Shown: piece after piece, positions 1 to 5,820 of the stretch
Numbering within the stretch: the stretch's first letter is position 1
Layout: each line of letters starts with the position of its first letter
From: Lentisphaerota bacterium
GTDB lineage: Bacteria > Verrucomicrobiota > Lentisphaeria > Oligosphaerales > JAFGRS01
Direction of reading: 5' to 3'
Assembly: GCA_012514865.1 (NCBI GenBank)
Contig: JAAYZO010000236.1
Coordinates: 1-7,142, forward strand
DNA length: 7,142 nt
Notes under the pieces: model-generated
Seen by the model: the letters and a program-made list of their open reading frames with translations, nothing else
Databases searched by the model: none
Told to the model about the DNA's origin: nothing
Made by a program: the position numbers and the translations under genes

Positions 1-99
1 AAGAGCGTTCGAATGGCCACCGGTGCACGTCACCTGCTGGAGATCAGCAGGCGAAACCGTGATCTGCTCACCGCCGTCGGCGTCCCGCTGCCTGAATAG
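1..99 (+). CDS. Possible 3' end of an unrecognised gene
   Basis: Reading from base 1, the first frame is open for 32 codons and ends at TAG 97-99. The composition is protein-like: Leu, Arg and Glu mixed, ending in VGVPLPE. An ATG lies at 13-15 but has no clear ribosome binding site, so if this is real it is the tail of a gene starting left of the window. GC at third codon positions is roughly 70%, below that of the clear genes here, and a second frame is also open through this stretch, so the coding call is weak. I recognise no family. It could equally be non-coding sequence or part of a decayed gene. Confidence 0.25.
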   Translation, partial: KSVRMATGARHLLEISRRNRDLLTAVGVPLPE

Positions 100-131
100 C
101 TACCACGGGAACGCGCTAGTTTGGGTCCCCT

Positions 132-150
132 GGCGTCTGGAACCGACGCC
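132..150. other. Stem-loop, 6-bp stem
   Basis: GGCGTC at 132-137 pairs perfectly with GACGCC at 145-150 across a 7-base loop. No T-tract follows on either side, so it is a poor candidate for an intrinsic terminator. It lies about 30 bases after the TAG at 97-99, so a role at the 3' end of an upstream transcript is possible. Stems of this size are also common by chance at this GC content. Confidence 0.25.
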
Positions 151-352
151 CTGACCCTGCGCCTCGAGAAGGCCGACACCCGTGTGCTGTTCCTGAGATA
201 GGCACTCGCCGGCGAGCGCTGACGCGGTCGTCGATCAGCCCTGGCCCGCCGTAATGCCTCAGTCGAGTCGGGGCGGCTCGTATGAAAGATCGCGTCGTTG
301 CGTGCGACGTTTTGTCGCAGACTTTCAGCCTGCAATGCGTCACGTCCGATTT

Positions 353-396
353 CCCAGGGCGTTGCCCTGGGCTGATGAATGATGCCCTTTCAGGGC
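353..396. repeat. Double-hairpin dispersed repeat (REP-like)
   Basis: Two perfect inverted repeats sit close together. The first is 353-371, an 8-bp stem (CCCAGGGC / GCCCTGGG) with the 3-base loop GTT. The second is 384-396, a 5-bp stem (GCCCT / AGGGC) with loop TTC. Twelve bases separate them. From memory, this pairing of a CCCAGGGC-GTT-GCCCTGGG hairpin with a CCCTTTCAGGG hairpin is a recurring intergenic element in Planctomycetes, Verrucomicrobia and relatives, where it is often mis-called as short proteins containing RCPGL and ALSGR. Its function is unknown to me. Only one copy is visible here, so the repeat status rests on recall. Confidence 0.5.
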
Positions 397-519
397 GCCA
401 TATCGGCGGGCCGCAGGCAGGCGCCGCAAGCGATCTTTCGCCTTGTTCTATCCGGCGTTCCACTCCGGCGGGGCGGCTGTGGCGGCGCGTGTCCTCACGC
501 GCGGCGCGCGACCTGGAGA

Positions 520-537
520 GCGCCTGCGAACAGGCGC
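520..537. other. Stem-loop, 7-bp stem with CGAA loop
   Basis: GCGCCTG at 520-526 pairs perfectly with CAGGCGC at 531-537 around the tetraloop CGAA. No T-tract follows, so I do not call it a terminator. It lies about 185 bases before the cyclophilin start and could fall in an untranslated leader or be incidental. Confidence 0.3.
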
Positions 538-604
538 CGCTGCAATGGCCGCGCGCCACCGCCCGAACTCGACTGGCCGATTACGGCCGCCGCCCCAGCC
601 CTGC

Positions 605-633
605 TTGCATTGCCCCCGAGCCCGTCGTATGGT
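605..633 (+). promoter_or_regulatory. Weak sigma70-like promoter candidate for the cyclophilin gene
   Basis: TTGCAT at 605-610 and TATGGT at 628-633 are separated by 17 bases. This is the ideal sigma70 spacing, but the matches to the consensus hexamers are only 3 of 6 and 4 of 6. The pair lies about 90 bases upstream of the chosen start of the cyclophilin gene, in the right orientation. Such partial matches occur often by chance, and the promoter preferences of the host are unknown. Confidence 0.18.
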
Positions 634-707
634 TCGCCGCTCCGAGAATCCACCCAGGCACCCGACACGCCGGGACGCACCCCGGCCGCGTCGGCGGCGG
701 CCCATGA

Positions 708-714
708 AGAAAGG
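708..714 (+). promoter_or_regulatory. Ribosome binding site deciding the cyclophilin start
   Basis: AGAAAGG ends 7 bases before the ATG at 722 and is the only purine-rich Shine-Dalgarno-like stretch near the candidate starts. The earlier in-frame ATG at 704 is preceded by a GC-rich run with no comparable site. This favours translation from 722, with the adjacent ATG at 725 also possible. Confidence 0.45.
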
Positions 715-721
715 CCCTTCG

Positions 722-1435
722 ATGATGTCCAGGACCTTGCGCAGCACTGCTCTGATCGCCGTGGCGGCCATCGGCCTCGCCGCCGCCGACAGCATCACCC
801 TCACCGACGGCCGACGCTACGAGGGCACCGTCGTGAGCCGCGACGGGGTCTACACCCTGAGCAGCGGCGAGAAGCTCTTCCAGTTCCGTTCTGACGACGT
901 CCAGGAGTTCGCCGGCAAGGTGGTCACGCCGGTGGTGACGATCAGCACCGACAAGGGGGACCTGCGGGTGGCCCTCTTCGAGGACCGGGCGCCGAACACC
1001 GTCGCCAATCTCATCACCCTGGCCGAGCAGGGCTTCTACAAGGGCATGAGTTTCCACCGCATCATCCCGGGCTTCATGGCCCAGGGCGGCTGCCCGAACA
1101 GCAAGGACGGCGCCGCCGGCATGCCCGGCACCGGCGGCCCGGGCTACCGCATTGCCGACGAGGTCGCCACCGGGCTGACCCACAGCGGCCGGGGCGTGCT
1201 CTCCATGGCCAACAGCGGCAAGGACACCAACGGCAGCCAGTTCTTCCTGTGCTTCGCGCCGGCGCCGCATCTCGATGGCAAGCACACCGTCTTCGGCAAG
1301 GTGGTGGCGGGCTTCGAGGTCCTCGACGCCCTGGAGGCCATCGGCAGCGACTCCGGGACGCCCTCGGCGCGGGTCGTCTTCGACATCAAGGTCGTGGCCA
1401 AGCGCGATCACGCCTACGGCGTCACGAAGCTCTGA
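722..1435 (+). CDS. Exported cyclophilin-type peptidyl-prolyl cis-trans isomerase with extra N-terminal domain
   Basis: This 237-residue protein should catalyse cis-trans isomerisation of Xaa-Pro bonds in exported proteins. Residues 1-22 look like a signal peptide: Arg4 and Arg7, then a hydrophobic Ala/Leu/Ile stretch ending in LAAAD. Residues 24-64 form a short beta-rich module (ITLTDGRRYEGTVV, then a GVYTL strand) of a type I associate with planctomycete secreted or membrane proteins. Residues 70-227 are the cyclophilin domain: FHRIIPGFMAQGG at 111-123 holds the catalytic Arg113 with Phe118, Met119 and Gln121; MANSGKDTNGSQFF is at 162-175; KHTVFGKV at 187-194 holds the conserved His188. The position equivalent to human CypA Trp121 is His183, as in many bacterial cyclophilins, so weak cyclosporin binding is expected. 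The start at 722 is chosen for its ribosome binding site; ATG 704 would add six residues. The 3' end overlaps the opposing OppF gene by 14 bp. Confidence 0.93.
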   Translation: MMSRTLRSTALIAVAAIGLAAADSITLTDGRRYEGTVVSRDGVYTLSSGEKLFQFRSDDVQEFAGKVVTPVVTISTDKGDLRVALFEDRAPNTVANLITLAEQGFYKGMSFHRIIPGFMAQGGCPNSKDGAAGMPGTGGPGYRIADEVATGLTHSGRGVLSMANSGKDTNGSQFFLCFAPAPHLDGKHTVFGKVVAGFEVLDALEAIGSDSGTPSARVVFDIKVVAKRDHAYGVTKL

Positions 1436-2462
1436 AGCAGGCGCAGAGGTGGTCCGGCCGGCCGCAGGGCTCGAGGGGCGGGGCGGCCTCTCGGCAGGCC
1501 GGCACTCGCAGCGGGCAGCCGCGTTCGTAGAACCGGCAGTAGCTCGGCGGGTCGACCGGGCTGGGGACATCGCCCTCGAGGATGAGGCGCTGGCGGCGCC
1601 GGCGCGGGTCCGGCCGCGGCGCCGCCGCGAGCAGCGCCCGGGTGTAGGGATGACGCGGGGTGTCGAAGAGCTCCGCCGTCGGCGCCTGCTCGACGATCTG
1701 ACCGAGGTACATCACGGCCACCCGCGTGCTGAGGTGACGCACGACGGAGAGGTCGTGGGCGATGAACAGGTAGCTCATCCCCATCTCGGCCTGGAGGTCC
1801 TGCAGCAGGTTGATGATCTGCGCCTGCACTGAGACATCCAGGGCGCTCACCGCCTCGTCGCAGACCACGAACGCCGGCTCCAGGGCGATGGCACGCGCCA
1901 CCCCGACACGCTGGCGCTGACCGCCGCTGAACTCGTGCGGGTAGCGCCAGAGGGCATCGCTGGACAGGCCGACCCGGCGCGCCACCGCCTCGACGCGGTC
2001 CGACAGGGCGCTGCCGCGCAGGCCGCGGTGCACGCGCAGGCCCTCGCCGATGATCTCCTGCACCGTCAGACGCGGATTCAGGGAGCTGTACGGGTCCTGG
2101 AAGATGATCTGCAGGCGCGTGCGTTCCTGGCGCATGGCGGCGCGCGAGAGATCGCGCAGCTCGCGGCCCTCGACGCGAATCGAGCCGGCATCCGGCTCGA
2201 TCAGGCGCAGGATGGCCCGGCCGGTGGTGGTCTTGCCGCAGCCGCTCTCGCCGACCAGCCCGAGGGTCTCGCGGCGGCCGAGGTCAAGGCTGACGCCATC
2301 GACGGCGTGGACCCAGGCCGCCGGCCGGCCGAGGAGGCCACGGCGCACGGGGAAGCGCTTGACCAGATCGCGGACCACGAGCAGCGGCGGCGCGGACGCA
2401 GGCGGTGCGGAAGGGCTCGCTGCAGGTGCGGCCGGTGCGGGTTGGATGCGGGTGTCGTCCAC
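1422..2462 (-). CDS. oppF: Peptide ABC transporter ATP-binding protein, OppF/DppF type
   Basis: This is one of the two cytoplasmic ATPases that power peptide import; 346 residues is normal for the family. Visible motifs are Walker A GESGCGKT at 71-78, the Q-loop in FQDPYSSLNP with Gln122, signature FSGGQ at 178-182, Walker B FVVCDEAVSALD at 198-209 with the catalytic Glu203, and the switch His236. The C-terminal region from about 255 is the oligopeptide-transporter tail (HPYTRALLAA, then GDVPSPVDPP) with Cys at 309, 316, 323, 333, 340 and 342. The start is GTG at 2462: GAGGG at 2471-2475 lies 8 bases upstream, and the upstream gene ends 2 bases before it. A longer frame reaches 2666, but its extra residues only read through OppD coding sequence. 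Residues 7-27 are a Pro/Ala/Ser-rich low-complexity leader before the ATPase domain. It is the last gene of the operon and has no visible terminator. Confidence 0.95.
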   Translation of the reverse strand: MDDTRIQPAPAAPAASPSAPPASAPPLLVVRDLVKRFPVRRGLLGRPAAWVHAVDGVSLDLGRRETLGLVGESGCGKTTTGRAILRLIEPDAGSIRVEGRELRDLSRAAMRQERTRLQIIFQDPYSSLNPRLTVQEIIGEGLRVHRGLRGSALSDRVEAVARRVGLSSDALWRYPHEFSGGQRQRVGVARAIALEPAFVVCDEAVSALDVSVQAQIINLLQDLQAEMGMSYLFIAHDLSVVRHLSTRVAVMYLGQIVEQAPTAELFDTPRHPYTRALLAAAPRPDPRRRRQRLILEGDVPSPVDPPSYCRFYERGCPLRVPACREAAPPLEPCGRPDHLCACFRAS

Positions 2463-2464
2463 GG

Positions 2465-3538
2465 TCAGGGCCCTCGGCCGTTCAGCGGGGGTTCCCCGGC
2501 CCCGGCGGCGGCGGCCGGGCTTTCGGCCGCGGCGGGGGGGCGGTCCTGGCCGTCGGCGGGGACCCGCCAGCAGGCGGCCCAGTGGCCGGGGGCCTTCTCC
2601 TCCAGGGGCGGGTAGGCCTGGCGGCAGCGCTCGACGGCGCGGCTGCAACGCTCGCAGAACCGGCATCCCGGCGGGTACTCGAAGGCACTCGGGACCTGGC
2701 CCGGTATGGCCCGCAGGCGGCCCCCGTCATGGACCGCCGGCAGGGACTCGAACAGGGCCGCGGTGTAGGGGTGCAGGGTGCGGTCGAAGAGGTCGCACAC
2801 GGCGGCACGCTCGACGATGCGTCCGGCGTACATCACGGCCACCTGGTCGGCCACCTCGGCGACGACGCCGAGGTCGTGCGTGATCAGCAGCACGGCCATG
2901 CCGAGGTCCTTCTGCAGGCCGCGGATGAGCTCGAGGATCTGCGCCTGGATGGTGACATCGAGGGCCGTGGTCGGATCGTCGGCCAGGAGCAGCGCCGGGC
3001 GGCAGACCAGGGCCATGGCGATCATGGCGCGCTGCTTCATGCCGCCGGAGAGCTGGTGCGGGTAGTCGTCGAGGCGGCGTTCCGGGTCGGGTATGCCGAC
3101 GCTGCGCAGCATGGCCGCGGCGCGTTCGCGGGCCTCGTCGGGGGAGACAGCCTGGTGCAGGAGCACCGCCTCGACGATCTGGTCGCCGATGGTGAAGACC
3201 GGGTTCAGCGAGGTCATCGGCTCCTGGAAGACCATGCTGATGCGGGCGCCGCGGACCTGCCGCATGGCCCGCTCGGGCAGCCCGAGCAGGTCGCGGCCCT
3301 CGAAGATGACAGCGCCGCCGTCGATGCGACCGGGCGGGCTGACCAGGCGCAGGATCGAGAGGGCCGTGACGCTCTTGCCGCAGCCGCTCTCACCCACGAT
3401 CGCCAGGGTCTGGCCGCGCGGCACCACGAAGCTGATACCATCCACAGCGCAGGCCGTGCCGCGGCGCGTGTGGAAGGCCGTACGAAGGTCGCGGACCTCC
3501 AGGAGGATCTCAGACTCGGCTGTCGGTGGCGTCGCCAT
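2465..3538 (-). CDS. oppD: Peptide ABC transporter ATP-binding protein, OppD/DppD type
   Basis: This 357-residue cytoplasmic ATPase is the partner of OppF and couples ATP hydrolysis to peptide import. Walker A GESGCGKS is at 49-56, the Q-loop in FQEPMTSLNP has Gln105, and signature LSGGM is at 163-167, typical of OppD. The Walker B segment reads LLLADDPTTALD at 183-194, so the usual catalytic Glu is Asp188; the switch His221 is present. The C-terminal tail has GQVPSAFEYPPGC and the spacing C292-x5-C298-x6-C305-x17-C323, plus an extra Cys295. Residues beyond about 328 are a Pro/Ala-rich tail. The ATG at 3538 lies 15 bases after the OppC stop. The best Shine-Dalgarno sequence, GAGGG at 3551-3555, overlaps that stop codon with a longish 12-base spacing, suggesting translational coupling. 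Confidence in the family is high; the peptide substrate cannot be read from the sequence. Confidence 0.95.
   Translation of the reverse strand: MATPPTAESEILLEVRDLRTAFHTRRGTACAVDGISFVVPRGQTLAIVGESGCGKSVTALSILRLVSPPGRIDGGAVIFEGRDLLGLPERAMRQVRGARISMVFQEPMTSLNPVFTIGDQIVEAVLLHQAVSPDEARERAAAMLRSVGIPDPERRLDDYPHQLSGGMKQRAMIAMALVCRPALLLADDPTTALDVTIQAQILELIRGLQKDLGMAVLLITHDLGVVAEVADQVAVMYAGRIVERAAVCDLFDRTLHPYTAALFESLPAVHDGGRLRAIPGQVPSAFEYPPGCRFCERCSRAVERCRQAYPPLEEKAPGHWAACWRVPADGQDRPPAAAESPAAAAGAGEPPLNGRGP
2471..2475 (-). promoter_or_regulatory. Ribosome binding site fixing the GTG start of oppF
   Basis: GAGGG, read on the minus strand, lies inside the last codons of oppD, 8 bases before the GTG at 2462. 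It is the main reason to place the oppF start there and to reject the in-frame extension to 2666. Confidence 0.6.
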
Positions 3539-3553
3539 GCGGTCGGGGGTCCC

Positions 3554-4807
3554 TCAGGTGCGCAGACGCGGGTCGAGGGCATCGCGGAGGCCCTCGCCGA
3601 CGAGGTTGTAGATGGTGACCGCGAAGAAGATCATGACACCGGGCCAGATGGTCAGCCACCAGTAGGTCCCGACGCCCTCGCGGGCCTCGTTGAGGAGCTG
3701 CCCCCAGGACGGCGTCGGCATCTGCACGCCCAGGCCGAGGAAGGACAGCCCGGACTCGGTCAGGATGGCGCCGGCGACGCCGAAGGTGGCCGAGACCAGC
3801 ACCGGCGCCATGGCGTTGGGCAGGACGTGCCGGAGGATGATGCGCGCATCACCCAGGCCGAGCGCCCGGGCCGCGCTGACGTAGTCCATCTCCTTCTGGC
3901 GCAGGACCTCGCCGCGGACGAGGCGGGCTACGCCCGTCCAGCTCGTCAGGCCGATCACCACCATGATGTTCAGGATCGAGCGCTGCTCGAGGAAGGCGAC
4001 GATGGTCAGGATCAGCAGGAAGGTCGGGAAGCACATGACGATCTCGATGCAGCGGCTCAGGACGACGTCGACCCAGCCGCCGTAGTAGGCGGCGATGGCG
4101 CCGAGGAGGACGCCGATGAGCACGTAGATGGCCACCCCGACGAAGCCGACCGAGAGCGAGACACGGGCGCCGTAGACCATGCGGGCCAGGACGTCGCGGC
4201 TGACGCTGTCGGTGCCCATCAGATGCCGGCGGCTCGGCGGGCTGAGCGGACCGACGTCGGCGAGCTGCTCGATCGGGTCGTACGGCACCGTCGCGAAGAC
4301 AGCCCAGCCCTCACCGGCGGCGCGCAGGGCCGCCACCCGGCCGCGGTAGTCGCTCTTGTCCAGGGGCGCGTTATGGCTGACGAACGGCACCGCCCAGGCC
4401 AGGGCCAGGAGCAGGCCGCCGAGGCCCATGAGACGCCGCCGGCGCGGCCGGGCCAGGCCAACCAGGCGCAGCAGTCCGGCCAGGGGCAGCCCGAGCGCCA
4501 GGGCCGTCAGGCTCCAGCACAGGGTCAGGTCGAAGAGGCGATCGAGGACGAGTTCCTGGCCGGTGGGCGGCCGGAACAGCCCATGCAGCGCGGGCGAACT
4601 CCAGCGGCCCTGCTCGACCAGGAGCAGCGGCTTGTCGTTGGCCAGCAGCGGCGCCGCGATGGCGCCGAGGAAGAGCAGCACGACCAGGCCGAGGCCGAGG
4701 ACCGCCAGGCGGTCCTGGCAGAACTGGTCCCAGACCACAGACCACTGGCTGCGGCCGGCCGGCCGGGCGGCCTCAGTCGTAGTGGATACGTGGGTCGACG
4801 AGGGCAT
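3554..4807 (-). CDS. oppC: Peptide ABC transporter permease, OppC/YejE-like, with extended loop
   Basis: This inner-membrane channel subunit has 417 residues, about 100 more than a typical OppC or DppC. Segment 34-55 is the first membrane helix. It is followed by ANDKPLL at 56-62, a motif I recall at the same place in the microcin C permease YejE. A further hydrophobic hairpin follows (about 93-114 and 126-143) joined by an Arg-rich loop, ARPRRRR, at 119-125. Then come a soluble stretch to about 190 and the usual HLMGTD at 195-200 and VYGARVSL at 211-218. The core permease helices follow at roughly 215-241, 252-272, 278-292, 332-358 and 383-404. The coupling (EAA-type) loop is at about 306-332, SAARALG then HVLPNAM. 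The start overlaps the end of OppB by 35 bp and has no strong ribosome binding site, so coupled translation is likely; a GTG at codon 24 is a less attractive alternative. It should pair with OppB. Confidence 0.93.
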   Translation of the reverse strand: MPSSTHVSTTTEAARPAGRSQWSVVWDQFCQDRLAVLGLGLVVLLFLGAIAAPLLANDKPLLLVEQGRWSSPALHGLFRPPTGQELVLDRLFDLTLCWSLTALALGLPLAGLLRLVGLARPRRRRLMGLGGLLLALAWAVPFVSHNAPLDKSDYRGRVAALRAAGEGWAVFATVPYDPIEQLADVGPLSPPSRRHLMGTDSVSRDVLARMVYGARVSLSVGFVGVAIYVLIGVLLGAIAAYYGGWVDVVLSRCIEIVMCFPTFLLILTIVAFLEQRSILNIMVVIGLTSWTGVARLVRGEVLRQKEMDYVSAARALGLGDARIILRHVLPNAMAPVLVSATFGVAGAILTESGLSFLGLGVQMPTPSWGQLLNEAREGVGTYWWLTIWPGVMIFFAVTIYNLVGEGLRDALDPRLRT

Positions 4808-5792
4808 AGCATAGATCCGAGAGCAGGATGCCGACGAGGGTCAGGAAGGACCCCATGGTGAAAATGGCCATCATCAGGGGATAGTCGCGGCTGCCGAGGG
4901 CCTGGATGGCCAGGGAGCCCATGCCCTCGATGCTGAAGATGTACTCGACGATGACGCTGCCGGCGACCAGGCCGGGGAGCAGCCCGGCGAAGAGCGTGAT
5001 CAGGGGGATGAGGCCGTTGCGCAGGGCATGCACCAGGATGACGCGGGCCTCGCTGACGCCCTTGGCGCGGGCCGTGCGGATGTAGTCCTGGCTGATGACC
5101 TCCAGAAGACCGGCGCGGGCGTAGCGCGACAGCCCGGCCAGGCCGCCGTAGCTCAGGCAGACGACCGGCAGGACGTAGTGCCGCGCCCGCAGCCCCAGGA
5201 TCTCCCAGGTCGAACGACCCCAGGTCGCCGCCGCCGGGGGCTCCAGGCCGGTCACCGGGAAGATGTCCAGGAAGCGGTCGCTGGCAAAGAACAGCAGGAG
5301 CAGCAGCCCGACCCAGAACGACGGCAGCGAGTAGAGCAGGAAGAGCCCCAGGCTGAGCAGGCGTTCGGTCCAGTGCTGGCGGCGCACCGCCGAGTAGATC
5401 CCGATCGGCACCGCCAGGAGGTACACCACCAGGAGCGACCAGAGATTCAGCCGCAGCGTCACCGGCAGGCGCTCCAGGATGATCCGCGTCACCGGCGCGC
5501 CGCGGTCGTAGACAATCGAGGTGCCGAAATCCAGACGCGTCACCACCCCCTTCAGCCAGTGCGCATAGCCGACCGGTATCGGCTTGTCGAGGTGGTACTT
5601 CTGACGCAGCATCTCCTCGATGCGGCTGCGGTCGCGGTCCTGCGAACGCAGGCCCTGGTCGGCGCCGGCACCGACGAGCTGCGAACGCACCGGGTCGCCC
5701 GGCGCCAGGCGCATCATCGCGTACGAGGTCATGGTGATCGCCAGGAGGGTGATCAGCATGAAGGCCAGTCGTTTGATGATGTAGTCGCGCAC
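4773..5792 (-). CDS. oppB: Peptide ABC transporter permease, OppB/DppB type
   Basis: This 339-residue inner-membrane permease forms the translocation channel together with OppC. The N-terminus, RDYIIKRLAFMLITLLAIT, is the usual first helix, followed by the family motif RLAPGDPV at 28-35. After a periplasmic stretch with YHLDKPIPV (66-74) and LDFGTSI (87-93), helices lie at roughly 114-135, 145-170, 206-222, 262-284 and 305-329. The coupling loop is DYIRTARAKGVSEARV at 236-251, followed by HALRNGLIPL, and the protein ends in LVDPRIHYD, typical of the family. The start codon is GTG at 5792 with a clear GAGGA at 5800-5804, 7 bases upstream. It lies 28 bases after the binding-protein gene and overlaps OppC by 35 bp. 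The acidic and basic segment at about 46-60 (GLRSQDRDRSRIEE) is slightly longer than in enteric OppB. Confidence 0.95.
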   Translation of the reverse strand: MRDYIIKRLAFMLITLLAITMTSYAMMRLAPGDPVRSQLVGAGADQGLRSQDRDRSRIEEMLRQKYHLDKPIPVGYAHWLKGVVTRLDFGTSIVYDRGAPVTRIILERLPVTLRLNLWSLLVVYLLAVPIGIYSAVRRQHWTERLLSLGLFLLYSLPSFWVGLLLLLFFASDRFLDIFPVTGLEPPAAATWGRSTWEILGLRARHYVLPVVCLSYGGLAGLSRYARAGLLEVISQDYIRTARAKGVSEARVILVHALRNGLIPLITLFAGLLPGLVAGSVIVEYIFSIEGMGSLAIQALGSRDYPLMMAIFTMGSFLTLVGILLSDLCYALVDPRIHYD

Positions 5793-5799
5793 GTGGCCG

Positions 5800-5804
5800 T
5801 CCTC
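5800..5804 (-). promoter_or_regulatory. Ribosome binding site fixing the GTG start of oppB
   Basis: GAGGA, read on the minus strand, sits 7 bases before the GTG at 5792, within the 28-base gap after the binding-protein gene. It supports the GTG as the true start, because no ATG lies at the N-terminus of this frame. Confidence 0.6.
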
Positions 5805-5820
5805 AGGCGCCGTCCGGCGG

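Larger units (their letters stand above)
100..721. other. Intergenic region without a convincing gene
   Basis: About 620 bases lie between the possible gene tail at the left edge and the cyclophilin gene. Several long frames are open here on both strands, but their products are Arg-, Pro- and Ala-rich with no recognisable domain, as expected by chance in DNA this GC-rich. What can be seen is a paired hairpin repeat at 353-396, isolated stem-loops at 132-150 and 520-537, a 12-bp palindrome at 205-216, and a weak promoter-like pair near 605-633. A frame continuing from the left edge stays open from 100 to a TAG at 199-201, and its last 19 codons are fairly protein-like. This may be a gene remnant. 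Confidence 0.6.

Noticed and set aside
205..216. 12-bp palindrome CTCGCCGGCGAG as an operator
   Set aside because: It is a lone palindrome with no second copy and no nearby start. In DNA this GC-rich it is readily explained by chance.
282..707. A plus-strand frame that begins ATGAAAGATCGCG and reads through the hairpin repeat
   Set aside because: Its product contains the FPGRCPGLMNDALSGR-like translation of the repeat, a known kind of false gene call, and the rest has no protein-like pattern.
443..721. N-terminal extension of the cyclophilin to 443
   Set aside because: The extension is Arg/Pro/Ala-rich with no family similarity and would bury the signal peptide. A ribosome binding site supports the start at 722.
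581..1570. A 329-codon minus-strand frame opposite the cyclophilin gene
   Set aside because: Its composition is that of an antisense shadow, while the plus strand shows all cyclophilin motifs.
2463..2666. N-terminal extension of OppF by 68 codons
   Set aside because: The extra residues are Arg/Pro-rich read-through of the oppD 3' end in another frame. The GTG at 2462 has a well-placed GAGGG and directly follows the oppD stop.
2405..4861. An 818-codon open frame on the plus strand opposite oppD and oppC
   Set aside because: The product is Asp/Ala/Gly/His-rich low-complexity sequence with no domain, and it lies antisense to two clear ABC transporter genes. Long antisense frames are expected in such GC-rich coding DNA.
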